14,780 bases of DNA, taken from contig DATJAQ010000276.1 of assembly GCA_035516075.1 (NCBI GenBank), positions 1-14,780 on the forward strand, given 5' to 3'. A program made the position numbers and the translations under genes. Source of the stretch: Gp13-AA77 sp035516075 (GTDB lineage: Bacteria > Acidobacteriota > Terriglobia > UBA7540). Below the pieces are notes generated by a model. It was not told where the DNA came from, did no database searches, and worked only from the letters and a program-made list of their open reading frames with translations. Below are positions 1 through 6,799 of this stretch, piece after piece (position 1 is the first letter of the stretch; every line of letters begins with the position of its first letter).

Positions 1-494
1 CACCGGTCGTTCCGAGTGAAGATCGGCCGGTCGTGAAGAGCGCGGACTCCCGTGCAGTCGGGCTCCTGAAACAGCAAAACGCCGCCCGGCCGCAGGTGGC
101 TTGCGAGCTTGCGCAGGGCGTTGACCGGATCGGGGTAGTACACCAGTACAAATCGTCCCACAATGCAGTCGAAGGGCTCCGGGAAATGCATCTCAGCCGG
201 ATCGCCTTCCATGAACGATACGTTGAGCTGCCGGCGTTGCCTCGCGACCTCCAGCACCTCCGGCATCCGGTCAACGGCCAGCACCGAGCCGTCCGGCCCC
301 ACCATCTCCGCAGCCAGGGCGGCCACGGCGCCGGTTCCGGTGCCCACGTCCAACACCCGCATTCCGGGCTCAAGGCCGGCTTCCTGCAAGGCCTGCCGCG
401 TGAACGTTTCGTAGAGCTTCGCCTGCCTGTCCAGCCAGCGGAAGGCGAGCTGAGTCGTCAGAGGATACTTGGTCGAACTTGGACTTGACGGCAT
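1..494 (-). CDS. Class I SAM-dependent methyltransferase, N-terminal part (cut by window start)
   Basis: The first 164 codons of a methyltransferase are visible before the window edge removes the C-terminal end. The start ATG at 494 has a strong ribosome site (GGGAGGA, 5 bases upstream). Residues 47-55 read VLDVGTGTG, the glycine-rich motif I that binds S-adenosylmethionine. An acidic motif follows (LAVDR, 72-76), then a motif with GDPAEMHFP (97-105) where the adenine is usually held, and LRPGGVLLFQEPD (134-146) at the post-motif strand. This is the UbiE/Methyltransf_11/25 layout. The residue before the GDP segment belongs to the usual small-molecule methyltransferase fold, but the substrate cannot be told. 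It lies 66 bases after the TonB receptor gene on the same strand and may be cotranscribed with it. It is distinct from the receptor by a clean stop and its own ribosome site. Confidence 0.88.
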   Translation of the reverse strand, partial: MPSSPSSTKYPLTTQLAFRWLDRQAKLYETFTRQALQEAGLEPGMRVLDVGTGTGAVAALAAEMVGPDGSVLAVDRMPEVLEVARQRRQLNVSFMEGDPAEMHFPEPFDCIVGRFVLVYYPDPVNALRKLASHLRPGGVLLFQEPDCTGVRALHDRPIFTRNDR

Positions 495-560
495 TAGGTC
501 CTCCCTTACGGCGAGTCGCGCTCGTGCGGGGCGCATCGTTCCAACTGCCTTCGGGCGCTC

Positions 561-3500
561 CTAGAATCTTAACTTGGCGGCGTACTGGATCTCCCGGGCG
601 TTGAAGACATCCCTCGGACTGAACAGCAACGCGGGCAATGTGAACCCCGCCTGGGACTGCGGTGCGGCATTCGGGCACGCCAGGACGTTGCCGCTGCCGC
701 AGGTTGTATTGAGGTCCTTGATGTTGACGCGGTTGAAGGCGTTGAAGGCGTCGAGGGTCAATTCCAGGTTCACGCTCTCCTTCAGCCTGAAATCACGGCC
801 CAACCTCAAGTCAACGTCACCAAGGCCGGGGCCCGTGTCACTGTTTCTGCCGAGCGGACCGCCGGCGGGGCAGCCCGGCGATCCAGCCGGGTAGCCGGGA
901 CGGTCGCTGAGCGGGTTTCCGTCGTTATTCAAGTCTTTGCCGGTGTAGATGGTATATGGCGTACCACTCTGCGCCGTAATCAGCGCGTCGAACTTGAGTC
1001 CGCGCAGAGGACGCACGCCGGCGGGCGCCGTGCTCATGAAGGCGAGTACGAAGCGGTGCCGCATGTCCTGGCGCGAAAGCGCCTTCTCCAGCGCCAGGCT
1101 GGTCTGGGGAAAATCGCCCAGGTTACTGATCGAGTCCACGTTAGAGATCGTCTTGGAGTACGTGTAGCTGGCGTGCAAACCGAAATGACGGCCATATCGC
1201 TTCTCCACCTCCGCTGTGCCGCCGTGGTAGTCCGAAAAACCCGCGTTATAGCTGACGAAAAAGTCGCCGAGCGCCGGATAGCTCAGGCTAAGGGAGTCGA
1301 TGGGCGTGCCATCAGGCTCGGTTGACCCCGAAAGCGGGGCGTTGAGATTGGGCGACACCGCCAGAAGGTTGGGCGCTCGCACGTAAAGATAGCCTACGTT
1401 TAGAACGAGCTCCTTCCCCACCTGCCGGGACACCTGCAAGCTGGCCTGATAGCTGAAGGGGTTGCTCTCCGCGCCATCCTTATTCACGGAGAGGTTCGCC
1501 ACGCAGGCCGGCAGCGTCTGGGTGAGGCAGGAAGGCTGAGGCACGGCGCCCGTTTCGAGCAGGCTGAGGGCCGCGGCCGTGGGCGCCCCGGCGTCCGGTG
1601 ACGGAGTCACCGTGGCTTGATCGAAGAGGCCCGGTACAGGGGCGACGCCCGGAAACAGCGCCGCCGCTCCGGGCTGGTTGCCCCGGCTGATGGCCTGAGC
1701 CACGTCGAACACCTGGCCCACGCTGCCGGCCACCCGGTCCGTGAAGACTCCGAACCCGGCGCGCACCACCGTCGTGGGTCGGGGCGAATATGCCACACCG
1801 ACTCGCGGCTGGAGATTGTTGAGATCATTCCGAATCACAAAGGGCCGAGGATAGGTTTCAAAGTCCCAGCGCAACCCGTAGGTGACTGAAAACTGCGGAC
1901 GCACTCGCCACTGATCTTGAGCGAAAAAGCCGTAGGCATTGTAGGGAAAGTGGAAAAGAGTGGCGTTTTGCCAGGCCGGCGGAACGTCCGACGTCCACGA
2001 CGTGGCGTAGGCCGGCTGGGAATTGGCGCCGGCCAGAATGGGCCACCAGAAGACCGTCGCCCCATCAACCGGGCTCTTCGAGGCCGGGCTGAACTGGAGC
2101 AGGGCGCTCACGCTCGAGAAAATGATCCGCGCCGGAAAGAACAGGTCCCACCTGCTGTCGTCGATCAGCCGATTGAAACTGACGCCCACCTTGAGGGTGT
2201 GGCTCCCCACCTGGTCGAGAAGGCTGTCGGAAAGCTGTAGCCGATCCTCGCGATAGGAGTCGAAGTCGCTGTAGGTCTTGCCGATGAGCAACAGGTTGGA
2301 CACTTCGAGGGCGGGCTCGTGGGTGAGGGGCGCATAATCGAGGCGCCGGCGGGCCCACTGCGCCCAGGCTTCATTCACCACCCGGGGTGAAATGACCACC
2401 GTATCGTCCGCCAGCAGCGCCTGGTCGCCCACCGTCGCGTTTCGCGCCGCCGACGACATCACGGAGTCACGGCCACCTCCGCCCGGGAATTTCAGCGTGT
2501 CGGCGGCTGTGTAGTTGTAGCGCACCGAGAGGCGATGATGGTCACTCAGGACCTGATCGAGCTTTGCCAGGCCCTGATCGTCGTTGGCGGTCCGGACCTG
2601 GTTCAGGGTCTCCGGCGTCAAGCCCGGGAACTGGCTGAGAACACGGTTCACCGCCGCTACCGTGGCGGGCGTGAGAAACTGGGCGAAGTTGTTGGACTCG
2701 TCATGGCGTTGGCCTTCGTAGCTGAGAAAGAAGAAGGTGCGGTCTTTCTTCGCTGCGCCCCCTACGGTCGCTCCGAACTGGTTATGTCTCAGTACGTAGG
2801 CATCAGGTTGGGCAAGAAGAGGCAACGCGTTGAGCGCGTTATTGCTTCCGAAATAGTAGAGCGACCCGTGGGTGTCGTTCCCGCCGGACTTGGTGACGAT
2901 GTTGACGAATCCTCCCAAACTCCGTCCGTACTCGGCCAGATAGGTGCTGTTCAGGACGCGGAACTCCTGCGCTGCCTCCTGCGACGGCGTGGCCCGGGGC
3001 AGGCCCGTAAAGGTCTGAACGTTGTCGGCGCCATCCACTTGGACCATAGTGTTCAGCTCCGACTGCCCGCCGAAGCTCAGCCGGGGCACGGCGGAGATGC
3101 CCACGCCCGAGTCCGGTTCCTTGAACGCGCCCCCGCCCACGTTCTCGCGACCCAGGTGGACTCCCGTATCGAGCTTCACAAAATCCACGAAGTTGCGTCC
3201 GAAATTCGGGAGCGACTGGATTTCAGGCAGACCCACAACGTCCGTCATGCCTGCCTCGGAGGTCTCGATCAGCGGCCGGTCCGCCACCATGATCTCCTGC
3301 CCGACACCGCCCACGGTCATCCCAAGATCCATCACTGCTTTTTCGGCCACCGCCAGGCCGACTGAACTCTGCACGTAGGTCTTAAAGCCCTGCTTGACGG
3401 CGCGCAGTTCGTAGCCGCCCGGTTTTAGGTCGAGCACGCTGTACCGTCCGTCGTTGTCCGTGACCGTCTTTCGGGTAACGCCCGTCGCCAGATTCTCGAG

Positions 3501-3647
3501 TTGAATCGCCACCCCGGGCATCACCCGGTCCTGTTGATCCGTCACCACGCCCGACACCGAACCGGCGGTCGATTGTCCCCCCGCCATCCGGGAAACTGTG
3601 AGGACTAGAACGAAAAGAGTCAGCGTTCTTACGGCGCGGTTGCTCAC
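561..3647 (-). CDS. Oar-type TonB-dependent outer-membrane receptor with carboxypeptidase-regulatory-like domain
   Basis: A 1028-residue outer-membrane transporter. I chose the GTG at 3647 because GGGGAGAG lies just upstream and the protein then opens with a signal peptide (hydrophobic LTLFVLVLTV, probable cleavage near residues 23-26). An upstream in-frame ATG at 3791 would put 48 atypical residues before the signal. Residues about 31-110 form a CarboxypepD_reg-like beta sandwich (SGVVTDQQDRVMPGV, DNDGRYSVLDLKPGGYEL). A plug domain follows (PNFGRNFVDFVKLDTGV, GGFVNIVTKSGGNDTHG), then a long beta barrel ending in KLRF with a terminal Phe, the usual signal for outer-membrane assembly. In this family the receptor takes up a ligand using TonB energy; the ligand is unknown here. 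Acidobacteria carry many such receptors, often without a SusD partner, and none is seen here. No frameshift is visible. Confidence 0.93.
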   Translation of the reverse strand: MSNRAVRTLTLFVLVLTVSRMAGGQSTAGSVSGVVTDQQDRVMPGVAIQLENLATGVTRKTVTDNDGRYSVLDLKPGGYELRAVKQGFKTYVQSSVGLAVAEKAVMDLGMTVGGVGQEIMVADRPLIETSEAGMTDVVGLPEIQSLPNFGRNFVDFVKLDTGVHLGRENVGGGAFKEPDSGVGISAVPRLSFGGQSELNTMVQVDGADNVQTFTGLPRATPSQEAAQEFRVLNSTYLAEYGRSLGGFVNIVTKSGGNDTHGSLYYFGSNNALNALPLLAQPDAYVLRHNQFGATVGGAAKKDRTFFFLSYEGQRHDESNNFAQFLTPATVAAVNRVLSQFPGLTPETLNQVRTANDDQGLAKLDQVLSDHHRLSVRYNYTAADTLKFPGGGGRDSVMSSAARNATVGDQALLADDTVVISPRVVNEAWAQWARRRLDYAPLTHEPALEVSNLLLIGKTYSDFDSYREDRLQLSDSLLDQVGSHTLKVGVSFNRLIDDSRWDLFFPARIIFSSVSALLQFSPASKSPVDGATVFWWPILAGANSQPAYATSWTSDVPPAWQNATLFHFPYNAYGFFAQDQWRVRPQFSVTYGLRWDFETYPRPFVIRNDLNNLQPRVGVAYSPRPTTVVRAGFGVFTDRVAGSVGQVFDVAQAISRGNQPGAAALFPGVAPVPGLFDQATVTPSPDAGAPTAAALSLLETGAVPQPSCLTQTLPACVANLSVNKDGAESNPFSYQASLQVSRQVGKELVLNVGYLYVRAPNLLAVSPNLNAPLSGSTEPDGTPIDSLSLSYPALGDFFVSYNAGFSDYHGGTAEVEKRYGRHFGLHASYTYSKTISNVDSISNLGDFPQTSLALEKALSRQDMRHRFVLAFMSTAPAGVRPLRGLKFDALITAQSGTPYTIYTGKDLNNDGNPLSDRPGYPAGSPGCPAGGPLGRNSDTGPGLGDVDLRLGRDFRLKESVNLELTLDAFNAFNRVNIKDLNTTCGSGNVLACPNAAPQSQAGFTLPALLFSPRDVFNAREIQYAAKLRF

Positions 3648-3861
3648 TATGGCTCTCCCCTTCAGTCGGAAGTGTGCCGTAGAATCGATCGAGCTTGCGC
3701 GAGCCCGGCTTAACCACCGACTCCCGGACCCGGAACTTGCCGTGCAGGGATTGTAGCTCAGGACCCGTAATTTGTCGCGGCGCCGCTTCATCGCAGAAGC
3801 CAGCGGTGAGTAAGCCCTTGCCGCGGATCCAAGAAGGTGGAGAGGGACCTACCTTTCACAC

Positions 3862-4890
3862 CTACTGAATCTTGCAGTAGTCAATAAGGTCGTTTGCCAC
3901 CTTCTCGGCGCCATCCAAAGTCTCAGGGAGTGAGTGGCCGGCGTCGGCCACGCAGTCGATACTCTTTTTGGTGGTAATCAGATTTTCCCAGGCGGTCCCC
4001 TGCGGCACCGCCGCGGTGAAATCCTTGCCGCCGAACACCACGTGCACGTCGGTGGCGGGATAGTCATAAGACGCCGTCCAAGAGTCGATGCTGTCGTGGA
4101 AGAACTGTCCCTTGTGGGCGGTGCTGTGGCTCAGCACGGCGCTGGAGCACCAGGTGTTGCCGTAGGCGGGGTCGATGAATCGCTGTGCATTCCCCGTGCC
4201 GTAACACCAGCTCAACAGCCCCTCGCTGCAGGGCGTGGATTGAACCGGCTGGTTGCAGATGCAGCCGTTGTCTACCCGCGAAAACACCGGACCGCTGGTG
4301 GCCTCGACCATCGCGAAGATGGTGCCCATACCGTACTCGGCCAGGGCATAGCCGATCGCGCCCGCGCCCCCACTGTTGCCGGTGGGGCAGAAGGGTGCCG
4401 TGGTTCCTCCCTGATGAAGGTTGGTGTAAATCCACTGGTTGGCCGTGGCGTACCGGCAGGCCAGGTTGAGCGGTCCGCCCGGCCCCGTCAGCCAGCCCGC
4501 CGTGCTGTGATCGAACGCGATCTCAACGGCCGTGTATCCGGCGCCAACCACGTCTTCGATGGCCGTACCGCCATAAGTGAAGGTGGTGTCGTAAAATCCG
4601 ATGTCCCCGCCTCCCGTGGCGAAGGTGACGGTGCCGAGGGGCATCCCGGAAGCGGCAATAACCTTTAGCGAAGCGCGGATCGGTGCGATACCCTCAGCCG
4701 GACAGTCGATGGTGAGGCTGTAGCAGGCGGTGGCCGTCAGGCCGCCCGGCTGGCACACCACCTGAATACCCGTGGCTGTTCCAATCGGCAGTGGGTTCCC
4801 CGATGCCACCATTGGCCTGCCCGAAGGCATGGTTGCAAGAACCAATAAAAGAGGGAGCGCAAGATATGGAGTGTAAAATCGGGTTCTCAT
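3862..4890 (-). CDS. Secreted alpha/beta-hydrolase-like protein
   Basis: A 342-residue protein with an N-terminal signal peptide (hydrophobic stretch around residues 8-20). The ATG at 4890 follows GGAGGA at a 3-base spacing. Residues 171-175 read GNSGG, matching the GxSxG nucleophile elbow with Ser173 as candidate nucleophile, followed by a small-residue helix (AGAIGYALAEYG). Asp290 in HVVFGGKD lies at the end of a hydrophobic strand, and His319 in DAGHSLPETL is followed by a C-terminal helix. The order Ser, Asp, His is that of alpha/beta hydrolases. A segment with eight cysteines between nucleophile and acid (about residues 168-248) suggests a disulfide-braced lid, fitting export. The substrate is unknown; an ester or a polyester would be a guess. 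It sits between a small secreted protein and a TonB receptor, so a role in processing an extracellular compound is plausible. Confidence 0.8.
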   Translation of the reverse strand: MRTRFYTPYLALPLLLVLATMPSGRPMVASGNPLPIGTATGIQVVCQPGGLTATACYSLTIDCPAEGIAPIRASLKVIAASGMPLGTVTFATGGGDIGFYDTTFTYGGTAIEDVVGAGYTAVEIAFDHSTAGWLTGPGGPLNLACRYATANQWIYTNLHQGGTTAPFCPTGNSGGAGAIGYALAEYGMGTIFAMVEATSGPVFSRVDNGCICNQPVQSTPCSEGLLSWCYGTGNAQRFIDPAYGNTWCSSAVLSHSTAHKGQFFHDSIDSWTASYDYPATDVHVVFGGKDFTAAVPQGTAWENLITTKKSIDCVADAGHSLPETLDGAEKVANDLIDYCKIQ

Positions 4891-4908
4891 AAATCCTCCA
4901 CAGTTGGA

Positions 4909-4951
4909 AACGGACCCCGCGCGGTGACTACCCCAACCCGAGGGGTCCGTT
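4909..4951 (-). terminator. Stem-loop terminator after the small secreted protein gene
   Basis: Perfect 10-base arms AACGGACCCC and GGGGTCCGTT enclose a 23-base loop. On the minus strand the stem lies 17 bases after the stop codon of the 142-residue secreted protein and is followed by a short run of T (TTTCC). The long loop and short T run make it a moderate intrinsic terminator. Because the next gene starts only 18 bases further on, it could also act as an attenuator for the hydrolase. Confidence 0.6.
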
Positions 4952-4968
4952 CCTTCGCTGCGTCGAGC

Positions 4969-5397
4969 CTACTTGCCCAGGCTTTTCGCTGACCCAGTTA
5001 CGGTGGCAGGGCCGAGTGCGGTGGCCGTCACGATGAACTGGACCTCGCTGCCGTCCTGGGTGATCACGAGATTCTCCGTTGTTCCCGAGCTCGAGGAGAA
5101 CGATCCCGTGCAGTCCGAATTGACGGTGTAAGTAGCCGTGAAGGTGGAAGGGATAATGGTGCCATCCAAGGAGATGGTCCCGGTACCGGTGATGTTCCCG
5201 TGTCCGTCCGATGTCACGCTGTCGAGCGCCGCGAAGGGCTCGCCATTCACGGTTCCGGTGAGGGTTGCACCGTAGCTGCCGCTCAGCGTTCGGTTCGAGC
5301 AGCCCTTGTCCCCGGCCCGGGCGGTCGAAGTCATGGCCAGCATAATTAGGCTGGCCAAAAAAGGTGTCGCTATCGCCGATTTCACGTTGGATCTCAT
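4969..5397 (-). CDS. Small secreted beta-rich protein, function unknown
   Basis: A 142-residue exported protein. The ATG at 5397 is preferred because GGAGGA stands 5 bases upstream and a clean signal peptide follows (hydrophobic residues 9-23, cleavage after ARA at 26-28). An in-frame start 96 bases earlier would bury that signal. The mature part is rich in Thr, Ser and Gly, with alternating short beta-strand patterns (LSGSYGATLTGTV, GNITGTGTISLDG, FTATYTVNSDCTGSF) and two cysteines (33 and 96) that could pair. I recognise the style, a signal peptide plus LSGSYG...GNI.G...YTVN.DCTG, as recurring in acidobacterial secreted proteins, but I know of no assigned function. It has its own promoter and a stem-loop after its stop, so it may be expressed more strongly than its neighbours. 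Confidence 0.82.
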   Translation of the reverse strand: MRSNVKSAIATPFLASLIMLAMTSTARAGDKGCSNRTLSGSYGATLTGTVNGEPFAALDSVTSDGHGNITGTGTISLDGTIIPSTFTATYTVNSDCTGSFSSSSGTTENLVITQDGSEVQFIVTATALGPATVTGSAKSLGK

Positions 5398-5519
5398 GAC
5401 TATCCTCCGGTTTGAATTGTTGTACGCCGCCGACCTTGCTGCAGTGGTGTTCGTAAAACCCCTTTTTGATAACACGCGTTTTCCAACGATCAAGCACGAT
5501 TGATATACGAATGCTGCTA

Positions 5520-5547
5520 TTTATAGGCGGATTCTGCTGTGTTTCAA
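5520..5547 (-). promoter_or_regulatory. Sigma70-type promoter for the small secreted protein gene
   Basis: On the minus strand TTGAAA (-35) and TATAAA (-10) are separated by 16 bases. Each hexamer is one or two bases from consensus. It lies just after the AraC gene stop and would give a leader of roughly 110 bases before the start at 5397. It points only toward the secreted-protein gene. The promoter is seen by eye and has not been scored. Confidence 0.6.
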
Positions 5548-5558
5548 GCGGTCACACG

Positions 5559-6119
5559 CTACCCGTGTTCGGTTCCCGTATATGGAGAGTCGGTTGTAGT
5601 TTGCCCGTAGGTGGCGCTGTTGGCCCGACGATGCCGCAAGGGGGTCGCTCCATAGCGCGCTCGAAAATCCCTGATAAACCGGCTCGGGTCCAGGCCTACT
5701 TGCGCCGCAACCACCTTCACACTCAGGGACGGGTCTTCCAAGAGGTCCTTGGCCCTCTGCAGACGGATGCTCTTCAGATGTTGAGCCGGAGCGACGCCGG
5801 TTTGAGTCTTAAACAGGTGCGAAAGCCGCGAGGCGGAAATCCCGATGAATTGCGCGAGTTCAGGAAGCCGCAGCGGCCGGTGAAGGTTACGCCGCATCAA
5901 CGTTTCCAGCCCGCGCACTCGCGGATCGGCGCGGCTCGCCAGCGCAGGCCACGGCGGCAGCGACGGTGCCGGACTTGGACCTTGCGTCGGAGCTCCCTTG
6001 CTCTTAACTGAGAAAATGCCGTTTACGCCCCGCACATTCGGCCCTGAGGTAGAAGTTTGATTGCCGGCCGATTCACCGCGCCGGCGGACAACTGAGTCAG
6101 GCAAAATTGCGATGCTCAC
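5559..6119 (-). CDS. Short AraC/XylS-family transcriptional regulator
   Basis: A 186-residue protein whose second half is an AraC-type DNA-binding domain. The first helix-turn-helix is near residues 84-106 (LRLPELAQFIGISASRLSHLFK) and the second near 133-155 (VKVVAAQVGLDPSRFIRDFRARYG), with the usual ATP in place of the family's TP motif just after. Start is a GTG at 6119, supported by a GGGGGA ribosome site 7 bases upstream. The first 60 residues are low complexity, rich in Ser, Pro and Gly, so there is no effector-binding cupin as in typical 280-300-residue members. Activity may depend on abundance or on a partner protein. It precedes the secreted-protein gene on the same strand and is a candidate regulator of it, which is inference from position only. 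A perfect palindrome lies upstream of its start. Confidence 0.85.
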   Translation of the reverse strand: MSIAILPDSVVRRRGESAGNQTSTSGPNVRGVNGIFSVKSKGAPTQGPSPAPSLPPWPALASRADPRVRGLETLMRRNLHRPLRLPELAQFIGISASRLSHLFKTQTGVAPAQHLKSIRLQRAKDLLEDPSLSVKVVAAQVGLDPSRFIRDFRARYGATPLRHRRANSATYGQTTTDSPYTGTEHG

Positions 6120-6167
6120 GGTGGTCCCCCTTTCTCACCCTCGGCTAAGCGGTTCTTGCTTGTCGGG

Positions 6168-6182
6168 TTGCACGCCGTGCAA
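6168..6182. promoter_or_regulatory. Perfect 15-base palindrome, candidate operator upstream of the AraC-type gene
   Basis: TTGCACG, one central C, then CGTGCAA. It lies about 50 bases before the AraC-type start and after the small membrane protein stop. Such a site suits a dimeric repressor, perhaps autoregulation, although AraC proteins usually bind direct repeats. The DNA-binding protein is unknown. Confidence 0.4.
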
Positions 6183-6244
6183 TTTCTGCGCGGTATTGCT
6201 TGAGGTCTTCAGTACTCCCGCAGGTTCGGGCTGGTACCTGGGCT

Positions 6245-6445
6245 TCAAGCCACTTTGACCACGGCATCCTGTCTGGAGTCTGCGTTAACGGGGCGCGCGA
6301 CGGAATAGGTCTTCCTTTCGAGGGCTTCGATAAAGTCCTCTTCCGCCGGCCCCCGTCCGGCGAAAGAGCGAAGCACCCGGCCCGCCAGCAAACCGAAAAG
6401 AAACGATCCCGCCACCCACGCCCCCATCACGACCATAATCTTCAT
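6245..6445 (-). CDS. Small single-pass membrane protein
   Basis: A 66-residue protein with one N-terminal transmembrane segment (MGAWVAGSFLFGLLAGRVL, residues 7-25) and a short, charged, soluble tail. The start ATG at 6445 has one of the best ribosome sites in the window, AAGGAGG at 5 bases, which supports it as a real gene despite its size. GxxxG-like spacing of small residues in the helix (GAWVAG, GLLAG) would allow helix packing. The family is not recognised. It lies 125 bases before the AraC-type gene on the same strand, with a GC-rich stem-loop immediately before its ribosome site. Confidence 0.65.
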   Translation of the reverse strand: MKIMVVMGAWVAGSFLFGLLAGRVLRSFAGRGPAEEDFIEALERKTYSVARPVNADSRQDAVVKVA

Positions 6446-6466
6446 GCCAGCCTCCTTTTTTTAGGG

Positions 6467-6491
6467 GGGGCGCCGGTGCTCTGAGCGCCCC
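6467..6491 (-). promoter_or_regulatory. GC stem-loop in the leader of the small membrane protein gene
   Basis: Perfect 7-base arms GGGGCGC and GCGCCCC enclose 11 bases. On the minus strand the stem ends about 9 bases before the AAGGAGG ribosome site, separated by CCC TA and a run of seven A. It could shield or expose the ribosome site, but no alternative pairing is seen. Confidence 0.35.
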
Positions 6492-6510
6492 GATTCAGCT
6501 TGTGGGCCTA

Positions 6511-6576
6511 CTTTTAATCGAGCCTTGACAGGGGTCAATGGACGCCGGCTGAACTAGTTCCGGAATAGTGCTGAAC
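6511..6576. promoter_or_regulatory. Divergent regulatory region with promoter-like hexamers and symmetric sites
   Basis: This is the core of a 354-base gene-free stretch (6446-6799) between two divergent genes. On the minus strand TTGACC and TAAAAG, 16 bases apart (6511-6538), form a fair promoter for the small membrane protein. The -35 overlaps an inverted repeat, TTGAC-AGGG-GTCAA (6525-6538). To the right an 8-base palindrome TTCCGGAA (6558-6565) is flanked by direct repeats GCTGAAC at 6548-6554 and 6570-6576, 22 bases apart. Toward the plus-strand regulator, TTGCCG (6744) and ATAGAC (6767) with 17 bases between them form a weak promoter about 30 bases before its start. From 6577 to 6743 I see nothing else. 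Confidence 0.4.
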
Positions 6577-6799
6577 CGCTAATCTACTGACAGGTCGAGA
6601 GTTGTGGCATCACGCGGGAGGCCGGCCGGGGCGGGTTCAGGCCGCTGAACCGGCCGCGCCGGCGGTAAGGGTCAGGCACGCCTGGGCAGATGAAGCGGCA
6701 GGAGGGCGTTTTCAGGCGCGCAGGCGGGATCAAGCAATGACAGTTGCCGGGCACTCGCGTCTAATGATAGACTCCCGCCAGATTTGGTGTGGTCTGTCA

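Noticed and set aside
2535..3365. 276-codon open frame on the plus strand
   Set aside because: Shadow of the TonB-dependent receptor; no recognisable domain or ribosome site.
6602..6799. N-terminal extension of the TPR regulator
   Set aside because: The 66 residues are low complexity and precede a typical winged-helix start; a promoter-like sequence lies inside the stretch.
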